Source: Henriciella sp. (GTDB lineage Bacteria > Pseudomonadota > Alphaproteobacteria > Caulobacterales > Hyphomonadaceae). From it: a stretch of DNA of 64,000 nucleotides. Position 1 is the first letter of the stretch. Each line of letters opens with the position of its first letter. Shown here one piece after another: positions 8,726 through 17,676 of the stretch. Where the stretch lies: positions 372,001 to 436,000 of the forward strand of contig JASJAO010000002.1 in assembly GCA_030066975.1 (NCBI GenBank). Direction: 5' to 3'. Under the pieces are notes generated by a model, which worked only from the letters and a program-made list of their open reading frames with translations, ran no database searches and was not told the DNA's origin. The position numbers and the translations under genes are program-made.

Positions 8726-9076
8726 CTAGTCGTAGACCATGACCGGACGCACCTCGATCCGGCCATGCGTGGCGGTCGGGATCTGCGCGGCATATTTCAA
8801 GGCCGTGTCGAGATCTGGACAATCGAGCAGATAGAACCCGCCGAGTTGTTCCTTGGTTTCCGCAAAGGGCCCGTCCGTGATCTCGGGCTGGCCATTCTCC
8901 ATCGTTACGGTACTGGCCGTCATAACCGGCTGCAGACCTTCGCCTGCAACAAAAACACCGTCTTCCTGAACCTTGGCTGTGAACTCCATATAGGACTGCA
9001 TATACGGTCCAAACTCAGGCGTCCCGTGTTGGGGCCCGGACGATTCGGCAGAGTAAATCAAACAGAGGTATTGCAT
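8726..9076 (-). CDS. YciI/DGPF-domain protein paired with ECF42 sigma factor
   Basis: A 116-residue protein starting MQYLCLIYSAE, with the signature ITDGPFAETKEQLGG near residue 70 and a ferredoxin-like fold expected. An upstream in-frame ATG would add 15 residues. The start at 9076 is preferred because GGAG lies 7 nt before it and the family begins with this beta strand. DGPF proteins are the usual target gene of ECF42 sigma factors; their biochemical role is not known. A matching promoter lies upstream. Confidence 0.9.
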   Translation of the reverse strand: MQYLCLIYSAESSGPQHGTPEFGPYMQSYMEFTAKVQEDGVFVAGEGLQPVMTASTVTMENGQPEITDGPFAETKEQLGGFYLLDCPDLDTALKYAAQIPTATHGRIEVRPVMVYD

Positions 9077-9096
9077 ATCAGGTCTCCAAAAAGTTG

Positions 9097-9120
9097 TGCG
9101 AGCCAACATGAATGCTCGCA
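9097..9120 (-). promoter_or_regulatory. Inverted repeat in the leader of the YciI gene
   Basis: A perfect 7-bp inverted repeat, TGCGAGC and GCTCGCA with a 10-base spacer, lies between the predicted promoter and the ribosome-binding site of the YciI/sigma operon. It could form a hairpin in the mRNA leader or bind a dimeric regulator. Neither is shown. Confidence 0.4.
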
Positions 9121-9127
9121 CAGACCT

Positions 9128-9154
9128 GACGAATGGGCATTACCGAAATCGACA
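9128..9154 (-). promoter_or_regulatory. Candidate ECF42-dependent promoter of the YciI-sigma operon
   Basis: On the minus strand TGTCGA (bases 9154-9149) is followed after about 17 bases by CGTC (9131-9128). TGTCGA is the -35 motif I recall for ECF42 sigma factors, with a CG-containing -10. The distance to the YciI start (about 50 nt) is suitable. If right, the sigma factor activates its own operon. Confidence 0.5.
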
Positions 9155-9194
9155 TCGCCCGTAAAAAAGTTTCAGTTTCGAATATTCAGGGTGT

Positions 9195-11306
9195 CTAGGC
9201 CGGAACCGATTCCGCCTGCATCAGCAGGCCCAGATCGTCCGGTTCACCAATAATCGCGAGCAAATCATCGGCGCGGACATCCTCAGTCGGCTTGGCAATT
9301 ACCAGATCCCCTTCCCGCTCGATCATCACGATGAGACAAGAGGCTGGCAATTCGATCTCATGAATCGGACGTCCGATCTGTCGTGCAATCAATGGCAGGT
9401 CTTTGACCGGCGCATGGATGAAGTGATCATCCCGCATCAGGATCTCGTTGAGTTCTTTTTCGTCTTCCGCCGCCAGCCAGCGCTGCGCAAAGCCTTCGCC
9501 CTGCGCGACCTCTGCCAGGTGTCCGACGATCCGCAGATCCAGTCCCACCGGTTCTTTCGGCGTTAGTAGAAAGACCAGTGTATGCTCGTCCGACAGGCCC
9601 TCGATATCCAGAACCGCGCGATCGCTAAACCGGAATACAAACAGCGCCGGTTCCTCCAACCGCTCATCTGAGCGATAGGCGATCGCAAACCCTTCCTGAA
9701 GCAATTGGAACCGGGGCGGGCGTTGGCCAAACCGCTCGTCCAGAACACCGGGATCAAGATTGAACCGGCTTTCGGCGCGGTCGCCCATGAACTTGATCAG
9801 GTCGACCAGTGTATACTTTCCGATCTTGAGATCGGTCATCGCAGAGCGCGCCACCACAGTTTCATAGGAGAGGTTCTGTGCTTGGGTGCGATCATGGATG
9901 ATCGTCATCAGCTCATGCTCAATCCCCTCATAACGCTGGCGCCCAAGGCGTTCATGCACGTGAAAAATCGCGCCGCGTCTTGGGGTCACTTTCGAGGCAT
10001 AGAACTGGTACCAAAGCACACACCCGATCACCATCATACCGGTAAATCCAATGGCCAGTATGCCCATCTCAATGATCAGCCAGAACGCGATAAGCACGCC
10101 TGCCACCGGCATCCACGGATAGAGAGGCACTCTGAAACCCGGTTTGTAGCTGTCAATCCTCGCCTCGCGCATCACGATCACCGCAATGCAAATCAGTCCG
10201 AACAGGAGCAACTGGAAAGCACTGGCAAGCTTGGCCACAGAGGCCACGTCAAAGATGACCAGCACGACAATCATCGCCAGGGTCGTGACGATAATCGCAT
10301 TGGCCGGGGTGCCAAACCGCCCGACTTGACTGAAACTCGCGGGGAGTAATTTGTCCTTGCCCATTGCGAAAGGATAGCGCGACGCGGACATGATCCCGGC
10401 ATTTCCGGTCGACGCAAACGCCGCGATCGCTGAAATCACAATCAGAACCACGCCGAGGTCATACGGGAGCCAGGACAGAAACTTGCCGCCTGCATCGGCA
10501 ACCGGTGTGAGACTGTTGAACAATTCCTGCGGCTCCAGAACTGTCACCAGGATCAATGTGCCCAGCGTATAGATCGCCGTCGCTGTTAAGAGCGACAAGG
10601 TCATGCCGAGGGGGATGTTCCGCTCCGGGTTCTCGATCTCTTCGGCAACGCTCGCCACTTTGGTGAGACCGGCATAGGAGACAAATACAAGTCCGATGGT
10701 CGAGATGAAGCCAATCAGCCCGCTCGAAAAGTATGGTCCATAATCCGGATCGGGACGCACAATCTGCTCCGGCCCGACACTGATCAATCCAATCAGGACG
10801 AAAGCCGACAGAATCACCACCAGAACGGTGACCAGCACCCGTTGGAGCAAGGATGTCTCCTTCGCCCCAACCAGATTGATCAATCCGAACACGAGTGTGA
10901 GAACAATCGCCGTTACAGTGAATGGCAGATCAAGATACAATCCGAGGTATGCGCCCATCCCGACAAGCGCAAAGGCGCTTTTGAACACCACAGCAACCCA
11001 GGACCCGAGACCGCCAATTGTGCCCATCATCGGCCCGAGTGCCCGGTCGAGGAAAAAATAGGTGCCGCCGGACTTCGGCATCGCGGTCGACAGCTCAGCC
11101 ATGCAGAACATGGCGGGCAGGATCAGAAAACCGGCAAAGAAATAGGCAAGATAAACTGAGTTCCCGGTATAGGACGCCGCAATCCCTGGCAGCAGGAACA
11201 GGCCCGATGAAAACATCGCCCCCGTCGCCATCGCATAGACGTCGAACAGCTTCATCGACTTTTGCAGTTTTTTCGGCGCGCTTTCGGCGTCTGTTGTACC
11301 GGTCAT
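9195..11306 (-). CDS. APC-superfamily amino acid permease with soluble EIIA-like and TrkA-C-like tail
   Basis: A 703-residue protein. Residues about 20-440 form a 12-helix permease with the APC motif GAMFSSGLFLLPGIAA in helix 1, followed by SGGTYFFLDRALGP. The remaining 260 residues are soluble. A middle part (about 490-620) resembles PTS EIIA-type folds (VGLDLRIVGHLAEVAQGEG). The end (about 640-700) resembles a TrkA-C/RCK-C domain (SCLIVMIEREGDLVIAKP, then DDLLAIIGEPDDL). The tail suggests regulation by a nucleotide or phosphorylation. Substrate is not predictable beyond an amino acid or amine. Transcribed alone from about 11.35 kb. Confidence 0.85.
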   Translation of the reverse strand: MTGTTDAESAPKKLQKSMKLFDVYAMATGAMFSSGLFLLPGIAASYTGNSVYLAYFFAGFLILPAMFCMAELSTAMPKSGGTYFFLDRALGPMMGTIGGLGSWVAVVFKSAFALVGMGAYLGLYLDLPFTVTAIVLTLVFGLINLVGAKETSLLQRVLVTVLVVILSAFVLIGLISVGPEQIVRPDPDYGPYFSSGLIGFISTIGLVFVSYAGLTKVASVAEEIENPERNIPLGMTLSLLTATAIYTLGTLILVTVLEPQELFNSLTPVADAGGKFLSWLPYDLGVVLIVISAIAAFASTGNAGIMSASRYPFAMGKDKLLPASFSQVGRFGTPANAIIVTTLAMIVVLVIFDVASVAKLASAFQLLLFGLICIAVIVMREARIDSYKPGFRVPLYPWMPVAGVLIAFWLIIEMGILAIGFTGMMVIGCVLWYQFYASKVTPRRGAIFHVHERLGRQRYEGIEHELMTIIHDRTQAQNLSYETVVARSAMTDLKIGKYTLVDLIKFMGDRAESRFNLDPGVLDERFGQRPPRFQLLQEGFAIAYRSDERLEEPALFVFRFSDRAVLDIEGLSDEHTLVFLLTPKEPVGLDLRIVGHLAEVAQGEGFAQRWLAAEDEKELNEILMRDDHFIHAPVKDLPLIARQIGRPIHEIELPASCLIVMIEREGDLVIAKPTEDVRADDLLAIIGEPDDLGLLMQAESVPA

Positions 11307-11422
11307 AAATCCCCCGAATCAGCTGCGCTGTCCTCGTCCGCATGACTGCGTGCAAGACATAGTCTGACTTGCAAGCCTGGCGACTTATTTAACGCCGCGC
11401 ATTTTCACAAAATTATAACGCA

Positions 11423-11995
11423 CTAACGCGGTGCCCGCTTGGCCAGAATACGTTGGAGGGTTCGGCGGTGCATGTTGAGCCGACGCGCGGTTTCTGAAAC
11501 ATTATGTCCACACAGCTCATACACTCGCTGAATATGCTCCCAACGCACCCGATCCGCAGACATCGGATTTTCCGGAGGTTCCGGCAGGCCGTCGCCCTGA
11601 TTGACCAGCGCACGCACGATGTCCTCGACATCAGCTGGCTTGGCGAGATAATCGACCGCACCGGCTTTGACCGCCGCAACCGCAGTAGCGATCGCGCCAT
11701 ATCCGGTCAGGATGACCGCGCGCGCGTCCGGGCGGTAGCGATGCAGCACTTCCACGACATCCAGCCCCGATCCATCTTCCAATCGCAAATCAAAGACGCC
11801 AAAGGCCGGTGGATTAAGACGGGCAATGTCGCGAGCTTCTGATACTTTTGACGTGGCAGATACCTGAAACCCGCGCTGGGTGAGCGCGCGGGCCAGACGT
11901 TGCAGGAAGGGGCCATCATCATCCAGGACAAGGCAGGTCTTGTCCTCAACATCCTTGAGGCTTTCGTGCATTTTGACTGTGACGGGCGGTTCCAT
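11423..11995 (-). CDS. regA: RegA/PrrA/ActR-family response regulator
   Basis: A 190-residue regulator. The receiver domain (about residues 20-130) has LVLDDDGPFLQRL, the phospho-acceptor Asp in FDLRLEDGSGL, and Lys in YLAKPADV. A short linker leads to a Fis-type helix-turn-helix (NVSETARRLNMHRRTLQRIL) at the C-terminus, the hallmark of RegA. A longer frame begins at 12142, but the start at 11995 has an ideal AAGGAG 6 nt upstream and lies outside the kinase gene. It is the output of the RegB/RegA redox system controlling respiratory and other energy genes in alphaproteobacteria. The kinase gene ends 19 nt upstream. Confidence 0.93.
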   Translation of the reverse strand: MEPPVTVKMHESLKDVEDKTCLVLDDDGPFLQRLARALTQRGFQVSATSKVSEARDIARLNPPAFGVFDLRLEDGSGLDVVEVLHRYRPDARAVILTGYGAIATAVAAVKAGAVDYLAKPADVEDIVRALVNQGDGLPEPPENPMSADRVRWEHIQRVYELCGHNVSETARRLNMHRRTLQRILAKRAPR

Positions 11996-12014
11996 AGTCT
12001 CTCCTTCAGCCCCG

Positions 12015-13394
12015 TTATATGGGGTGTTCGTCAATATTGTCCAAAGGTTGCAACACCTCTCGCGGCCAGACCGCCTGGACGATTGCACCGTGACGCGGAG
12101 CCATGCGATTGCGCGTCGCAATTCGACCACCGGTCCGCTCAATCAGGGTTTTCGCAATGAAGAATCCCAGTCCCATATCCCCGCCGCCGAGTTGATCTTC
12201 GCCGCGCTGAGACACGTAAGGCTCCCCAAGCTTTGGCATCACTTCAGACGCAAATCCCGGGCCATCATCGCGAATGGTCACCATGATCTGTTTGTCAGTC
12301 CAGCTCGCCACGGCGCGGACCTCGGTTTCAGCAAAGCTCACCGCGTTTTCGATAAACGCGCCGATCGCGTGCAGGATTTCCGGGCTGCGACGGATCACGG
12401 GCACCTTGTCCTCTCCGCCTTCACCAGGTTCATAGGTCACCCGCAAAGCCACGCCCAGGCCCTTATGCGGGGCGGCAGCTTCCTCGATCAGTGCGCTCAA
12501 CGGCATCCGTGCATGCACGATGTCGCTCGCTTCACGCGCGGCGCCCAGTTTGCGCAGGATCTGACGACAACGCTCGGCCTGTTCGGTCAGCAATTGCACA
12601 TCGTCTTTGTGCGGCGTGCCGTCCGGCAATTCGTTAAGCAGCTCTTTTGACACGAGATGAATGGTCGCGAGCGGTGTGCCGAGCTCATGCGCCGTCATCG
12701 CCGACATCGCGCCGAGCGCTGAGAGGCGCTGCTCGCGAGACATGACCACACTTGCGGCATCCAAAGCTTGAACCAGTTTGGCCTCATCCTCATTCACGCG
12801 CTGCGCCGAGATCGCAAAGAAGATAATGCCAATACAGAGCGCTGCAAAATGCCCTCCTTCAAACAGAACCGGTAGCGACAGCTGTTCCCCCTCCCGCCAG
12901 GGCAAGTCAGCGGCGAACCAGGGCATGGTTGCGGCCATCGCAATCGCCAGCACCGCAATCGTCGCCGTATAGGGCGCTTTCAAGCTCGACGCGGCCACGG
13001 TGACCGGGGCGATCAGAAACAGAAGAAACGGGTTCGACAAGCCCCCGGTCAAACTGATCAACAATGCCAGTTGCGCGACATCAAAAGACAATTGCCAAGC
13101 CGCTTCCCAGCCGCGCAGCAATTGCGGCCCAACCGATACAAAGGACAGAAATACATTGAGCCAGGCGGACGCTGCGATCACAGCGAGGCAGAGCCCGATA
13201 GGCAGCTCAAACCCAAGCCCAAAATAGACGAACAGAACGGCCCCCGTCTGGCCCATGACGGCCAACCAGCGCAACGTCATCAGCGTCGCCAAGCGCGTTC
13301 GCCCCCGGGCCGATCCCACACCGGACAGACCTTCCGGCAGCAGGCTGAACAAGGCTTCGTCCGTCCCGTCTCGATGTTGCGAAAGGTCGTCCAT
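12015..13394 (-). CDS. regB: RegB/PrrB/ActS-family redox sensor histidine kinase
   Basis: A 459-residue protein with six predicted membrane helices (about residues 40-200). The conserved GGLSNPF (117-123) is the quinone-sensing motif of RegB. The H-box is AHELGTPLATIHLVSKEL with His236. A cysteine at residue 276 (ERCRQIL) matches the redox-active Cys known from Rhodobacter RegB. The ATPase lobe shows FIENAVSFAE, DDGPGF and GLGFFIAK. AGGAG sits 6 nt before the ATG. The kinase responds to the respiratory redox state and phosphorylates RegA, whose gene follows. The SenC gene is divergent from it, 62 nt away, the classical arrangement. Confidence 0.94.
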   Translation of the reverse strand: MDDLSQHRDGTDEALFSLLPEGLSGVGSARGRTRLATLMTLRWLAVMGQTGAVLFVYFGLGFELPIGLCLAVIAASAWLNVFLSFVSVGPQLLRGWEAAWQLSFDVAQLALLISLTGGLSNPFLLFLIAPVTVAASSLKAPYTATIAVLAIAMAATMPWFAADLPWREGEQLSLPVLFEGGHFAALCIGIIFFAISAQRVNEDEAKLVQALDAASVVMSREQRLSALGAMSAMTAHELGTPLATIHLVSKELLNELPDGTPHKDDVQLLTEQAERCRQILRKLGAAREASDIVHARMPLSALIEEAAAPHKGLGVALRVTYEPGEGGEDKVPVIRRSPEILHAIGAFIENAVSFAETEVRAVASWTDKQIMVTIRDDGPGFASEVMPKLGEPYVSQRGEDQLGGGDMGLGFFIAKTLIERTGGRIATRNRMAPRHGAIVQAVWPREVLQPLDNIDEHPI

Positions 13395-13456
13395 CCGCGC
13401 TCCTGTGCGGCACTGCGCCGCTTGCCTGCATCAACCGCACAGGCGATACAACCTGA

Positions 13457-14074
13457 ATGATCAAGACACAATTCTTCGCTGCGGCAACCGCTGCCCTTTT
13501 ACTCGGGTCCTGCGGCGCAACAGAATCGTCCGCGCCAACCGCCGGCGGCAGCATGGCGAGTTGCTCGACCCGGGCCTATGACAATATTGGCGGCCCGTTC
13601 AGTCTGACCGATCACATGGGCCAGACCGTGACCGAGGCCGACTTCAAAGGCGCGCCCACTCTGATCTATTTTGGCTTTACCTACTGCCCGGACATTTGCC
13701 CTGGCACGCTGGTGGCGATCAATAATGCCTATGAGCTTCTACCCGAGGATGTCACACCGCCTCAGACCCTGTTGATCACGGTCGACCCTGAGCGCGACAC
13801 GCCGGAAGCCCTGGCAGCCTATGTCGCAACCGCCGCTTTCCCGGACAATCTCGTCGGCCTGACCGGAACGCCGGATCAGATTGCCAGTGCCGCCGATGCC
13901 TTTGTCGCAAGCTATGAGCGGATCGAGACGCCGGACAGCCTCAGCGAGTACACGATGGATCATACGTCCATTCTCTATCTGATGGACGAGAACTGGACGC
14001 TGAGAACATTCTTTGCCGAAAGCGATGCAAATCCGGCTGATATGGCCAAATGCCTGACGGAGCACCTAAGCTAG
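13457..14074 (+). CDS. senC: SCO1/SenC/PrrC copper chaperone lipoprotein
   Basis: A 205-residue protein. An N-terminal lipoprotein signal ends in LLGSC (Cys19). The thioredoxin-like domain carries the copper-binding CxxxC (YCPDICPG, Cys77 and Cys81) and the distant His169 in TMDHTSIL. SCO proteins deliver copper to the CuA centre of cytochrome c oxidase. In the reg cluster they also influence RegB signalling. Divergently transcribed from regB across a 62-bp gap that must hold both promoters. Confidence 0.93.
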   Translation: MIKTQFFAAATAALLLGSCGATESSAPTAGGSMASCSTRAYDNIGGPFSLTDHMGQTVTEADFKGAPTLIYFGFTYCPDICPGTLVAINNAYELLPEDVTPPQTLLITVDPERDTPEALAAYVATAAFPDNLVGLTGTPDQIASAADAFVASYERIETPDSLSEYTMDHTSILYLMDENWTLRTFFAESDANPADMAKCLTEHLS

Positions 14075-14084
14075 GGTGGTTATA

Positions 14085-14399
14085 TCACGCACTGTCATTC
14101 GATGGCTCAGGTGCCAGATTGGACCCCGACAGATAAGCCATAAGGATCGCAATCGCACTGCCAGAGGAGTGGACGCCAAGCTTGGCATAGGCGCGGCGTC
14201 TGAACGTATCGATGGTGGCATCGGAAATCCCAAGCGTCTTTGAGATGGACGCACTGTTTTCGCCGCGCGCAAGCAAGCAAAGTATCTCCAACTCGCGCGG
14301 CGAAAGCCCTAGACCACGGCGAGCCTGTTCGTAAGAGCGTACACCGTGAAACACATATTTTCCGACGCGAAACGCACTGTCTATCGTTGCGGGTTTCAT
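14085..14399 (-). CDS. Small LuxR/GerE-type helix-turn-helix regulator
   Basis: A 104-residue protein that is little more than a GerE DNA-binding domain. The recognition region reads LGLSPRELEILCLLARGENS then KTLGISDATIDTFRRRAYAK (about residues 30-75). There is no receiver or autoinducer-binding domain, only about 28 residues before the helix-turn-helix. It converges on senC with a 10-nt gap. The target is unknown; it could act on the divergent region 14400-14651 in front of the PHA depolymerase gene. Confidence 0.8.
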   Translation of the reverse strand: MKPATIDSAFRVGKYVFHGVRSYEQARRGLGLSPRELEILCLLARGENSASISKTLGISDATIDTFRRRAYAKLGVHSSGSAIAILMAYLSGSNLAPEPSNDSA

Positions 14400-14651
14400 G
14401 TCTAATCCTCATTTGAGCGTTGGGGCCTAACTAAGAAGGCAAGATCAAATGAAAACCGTATGGATGCAGTAACAACTGTGTTTCATCCGACGATTACGAT
14501 GTATTGCGCCCATGAATGACTGGGTTTTGAGACCGAAACCTGGACCAGTCCCCGGAGAGCATTGAATTTTTTCTTGAGAGTGCTGCTTGTGCCTTTCCCC
14601 TCGCACTAAAAGCGACTATGCTGCAGCGCAACACGAACAGAGGTTGATTGA

Positions 14652-15881
14652 ATGCTCTATTCCTTGGTCGAGATGAACCGGGCGGCGATGGCCCCCATGC
14701 GACTTATGGCAAAGAGCACACGCGCCATTCTGGAGATGACGGCCAATCCAATGCGCCACACCGCGTTTGGTCGCTCAACCCTGGCTGCAACCAGTGTCTT
14801 TGAGCGCGCCACCCGATACTATGGCAAACCGGAATGGCAGATCCCATCGACCACAATCGATGGCAAGGTTCTGCCTGTCCAGCCGACAGCCACCTGGACC
14901 TCGCCCTGGTGCAAACTGATCCATTTCGAGACTCTCGGCGCACCGGCCGGGCGACCTCGACTGTTGATCGTCGCGCCCTTGTCCGGTCACTTCGCGACCT
15001 TGCTGCGCGGAACCGTCGAAGCCTTTCTGCCAACGCATGAGGTCTTCATCACCGACTGGACCGACGCCAAAATGGCGCCGGTCTGGCTCGGCCGGTTCGA
15101 TCTCGATGACTATATCGATCATATTCGCAAGGCCTTCACCCATATCGGGCCGGACGCGCATGTTGTGGCCGTCTGCCAACCCGGCCCCGCGGTTCTGGCG
15201 GCGGTTTCCCTGATGGCCGAAGACGGCGACCCGGCACTGCCCTGCACAATGACGTTCATGGGCAGCCCGATTGATGCGCGGAAATCGCCCACCGTGCCGA
15301 ACCTGCTCGCCGAAGAACGGTCATTTGAGTGGTTTCGGGAGAAAATGATCTACACTGTACCGGCACCGTGGCCGGGCATGATGCGGCGGGTCTATCCGGG
15401 CTTTGTGCAGCTCACCAGTTTCATGCATATGAATTGGGATCGCCATGTTGATGCTCAGGCGCGCTTTTTCGATCATCTCGTCGAAGGCGATGAAGACAGC
15501 GCCGACAAACACCGCGCCTTCTATGATGAGTATCTCGCCGTGCTGGATCTGACAGAAGAGTTTTACCTGCAAACCATCCGCCGGGTGTTTCGCGAGCATC
15601 GACTTGCGCGTGGCATCTTCCGATATCGCGGCGAACGCCCTGTCGACCCCGGCGCGATTGAAACCGTCGGCTTGATGACGGTTGAGGGCGAACGCGACGA
15701 TATTTCAGGCATTGGCCAGACGCAGGCCGCGCATGAGCTTTGCCGCAACATTCCAGACCATATGCAGACCGACTATATCCAGCCCGGTGTAGGCCATTAC
15801 GGCGTGTTTAACGGTCGCCGGTTCGAACAGGAAATTGTGCCGCGCATCAATGCCTTCCAGGAGCACATTGCGGGGCTCTAA
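14652..15881 (+). CDS. phaZ: Intracellular polyhydroxyalkanoate depolymerase
   Basis: A 409-residue protein of the PhaZ (intracellular, short-chain-length) family, beginning MLYSLVEMNRAAMAPMRLMA. The nucleophile elbow is AVCQPGPAVLAAV with Cys175, matching the catalytic cysteine known for Ralstonia PhaZ1. It has the helical cap and the motifs TDWTDAKMAPV and GHYGVFNGRR near the C-terminus, the latter carrying the catalytic His. It mobilises stored polyhydroxybutyrate to hydroxyacids. AGAGG is 7 nt before the start. No PHA synthase is in the window. The stop overlaps the convergent amidohydrolase stop by 4 nt. Confidence 0.92.
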   Translation: MLYSLVEMNRAAMAPMRLMAKSTRAILEMTANPMRHTAFGRSTLAATSVFERATRYYGKPEWQIPSTTIDGKVLPVQPTATWTSPWCKLIHFETLGAPAGRPRLLIVAPLSGHFATLLRGTVEAFLPTHEVFITDWTDAKMAPVWLGRFDLDDYIDHIRKAFTHIGPDAHVVAVCQPGPAVLAAVSLMAEDGDPALPCTMTFMGSPIDARKSPTVPNLLAEERSFEWFREKMIYTVPAPWPGMMRRVYPGFVQLTSFMHMNWDRHVDAQARFFDHLVEGDEDSADKHRAFYDEYLAVLDLTEEFYLQTIRRVFREHRLARGIFRYRGERPVDPGAIETVGLMTVEGERDDISGIGQTQAAHELCRNIPDHMQTDYIQPGVGHYGVFNGRRFEQEIVPRINAFQEHIAGL

Positions 15882-17551
15882 TCCTTGCGGTGAACAATCT
15901 CTCCCTGGACAACGGTCATCACCGTTTGCGCGTTCAGAATGTCAGCCTCATCCACCGTCATCAGGTCCCGGTCGAACACGGTGAAGTCGGCGATCTTGCC
16001 AGTTTCGATTGTGCCGAGATCCTCTTCCATAAACGCCGCATAAGCAGGTGCAGAGGTAAACAAGGCGAGCGCCTGTTCCCGCGTAAGCGCCTCTTCGAGA
16101 TGCCAGCCCTCTGCGCTGAACCCTTCCAGATCCTTACGCGCAACTGCGGCATAGAATTCGATCAGCGGTGAACCGACCTCAACCGGCGCATCCGAGCCGC
16201 CAACCACGAGCGCCCCCGCCTCCAACAGACTGTTCCAGGCGTAAGCGCCGCGCAGGCGCCGCATGCCGAGTCTCGCCGGGGCGAACTTCAAGTCGCCAAT
16301 CGCATGGCTCGGCTGCATGGAGGCGAGCAGACCCAGATGAGCGACCCGGTCGATATCATCGGGATGCAGGATCTGGGTGTGTTCAATACGCCAACGCTGA
16401 TCTGCGCCAAAGGCACCGGCTTCAAACACATCCAGAATCCGGCGATTAGCCAGATCCCCGATGGCATGAATGGCAAGCTGAATATCACGCTCATCGGCAA
16501 GCTGCATGAATGCCCCAAGCGCGTCCGGATCCATCAGAGACAGGCCGCTCGTGCCAGGACGGTCAGCATAAGGCTCGATCAGTAAGGCACCACGAGACCC
16601 CAAGGCACCGTCCATATAGAGCTTCACGCTGCGATTGGTGATCGTATCGGTCTCGTGCAATCGGTCGGCCGCAATGTGGGCACCGGCCTGATCGAAATTG
16701 TTGTGCAGGCGAAGCGGCAGACGGCCTTCGACATCCAGGCGTTCCAAAAGAGCTGCATGTTCCGGACTGACGCTCATATTATGCCCGCCCGTCCAGCCGC
16801 GCGACACATACTCCGCCGCGCCGACTGCGTAGGCCGCGATCAGGTCACTCTCTGTCGGGGCCGCGATCAACGCCGTCACCGCAGCCATGGAATTATCGAT
16901 CAGGATGCCTGTGGCGCGGCCATTGGCGTCGCGCTCGATCTTGCCGCCCTCGACATCTGGTGTGGTGTCATCAATACCGGCTGCTTCCAGTGCGGCGCTG
17001 TTGGCAACCAGCGCATGCCCATCGGCGCGGATCAGGATCACCGGATTGTCAGGCGCGACCGTGTCGAGATCGCTTGCCAGCGGCATCCGACCCTCCGGCC
17101 AGCCGGTTTCAATCCAACCCCGACCAAAAATTACTGCACCTGGCCCGGCATCTGCGACTTCAGCCTCGATTCGGTCGACCAAATCTGCAACTGATCCGAC
17201 ATCGGCGAGATCCAGAGAAAGCTCACGCTGGCCAATCCCCAACAGATGAATATGGGCATCGGTGAAGCCCGGATACATGAACGCGTCATCCAAAGCCTCA
17301 AAGACCGCATTGCTGACATCGATCTCAGCCTCAAGATCAGCACTCGATCCCGTCCAGAGGATCCGCCCCTCTGCACCCACCGCAACAGCATCGACGGTCT
17401 GTGCGCCATTGCCGGTATATATGGTTCCACCTGAGAAGACGGTGGCCGCTACAGGTCGTGAGTCCGCGCCTGACGGCGTGGGGGCCTCATCACCCGATTG
17501 CACACAGGCCGACACGGCCAATCCACACAAAGCCACCAAACTCCGCCGCAT
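15878..17551 (-). CDS. YtcJ-like metal-dependent amidohydrolase, lipoprotein
   Basis: About 557 residues from the preferred start at 17551 (GGGAG 6 nt upstream); ATGs at 17557, 17572 and 17653 are alternatives. The preferred start gives a short lipoprotein signal MRRSLVALCGLAVSAC. The TIM-barrel amidohydrolase domain has the metal-binding GFTDAHIHLLG. Later it has IHAIGDLANRRI and RIEHTQILHPDD, then GGSDAPVE near the end. YtcJ/Amidohydro_3 enzymes cleave amides of diverse substrates; here it would act in the periplasm on the membrane. Substrate unknown. Confidence 0.85.
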   Translation of the reverse strand: MRRSLVALCGLAVSACVQSGDEAPTPSGADSRPVAATVFSGGTIYTGNGAQTVDAVAVGAEGRILWTGSSADLEAEIDVSNAVFEALDDAFMYPGFTDAHIHLLGIGQRELSLDLADVGSVADLVDRIEAEVADAGPGAVIFGRGWIETGWPEGRMPLASDLDTVAPDNPVILIRADGHALVANSAALEAAGIDDTTPDVEGGKIERDANGRATGILIDNSMAAVTALIAAPTESDLIAAYAVGAAEYVSRGWTGGHNMSVSPEHAALLERLDVEGRLPLRLHNNFDQAGAHIAADRLHETDTITNRSVKLYMDGALGSRGALLIEPYADRPGTSGLSLMDPDALGAFMQLADERDIQLAIHAIGDLANRRILDVFEAGAFGADQRWRIEHTQILHPDDIDRVAHLGLLASMQPSHAIGDLKFAPARLGMRRLRGAYAWNSLLEAGALVVGGSDAPVEVGSPLIEFYAAVARKDLEGFSAEGWHLEEALTREQALALFTSAPAYAAFMEEDLGTIETGKIADFTVFDRDLMTVDEADILNAQTVMTVVQGEIVHRKD

Positions 17552-17619
17552 CAACATCTCCCGCTTTCTCATCAGCCTCAGAGATACAGAAATGCGACGC
17601 GCTGGCAATTCAAGCCAAG

Positions 17620-17647
17620 GAAAACGCGCCCGGTTTCCCGAGCGCGT
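17620..17647 (-). terminator. Intrinsic terminator of rpmB
   Basis: On the minus strand, downstream of the L28 gene, a GC-rich stem (ACGCGC pairing with GCGCGT, a T-G wobble, then CGG with CCG) closes a GAAA tetraloop and is followed by TTTT. It overlaps the 5' leader of the amidohydrolase gene, which must therefore have its own promoter further downstream or be read through at low level. Confidence 0.72.
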
Positions 17648-17676
17648 CGACATTGTTTACCTTAAACGCGCGTCGC

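Noticed and set aside
11996-12142. Upstream extension of regA by 49 codons.
   Set aside because: It lies within the regB coding end and the internal ATG at 11995 has an ideal Shine-Dalgarno.
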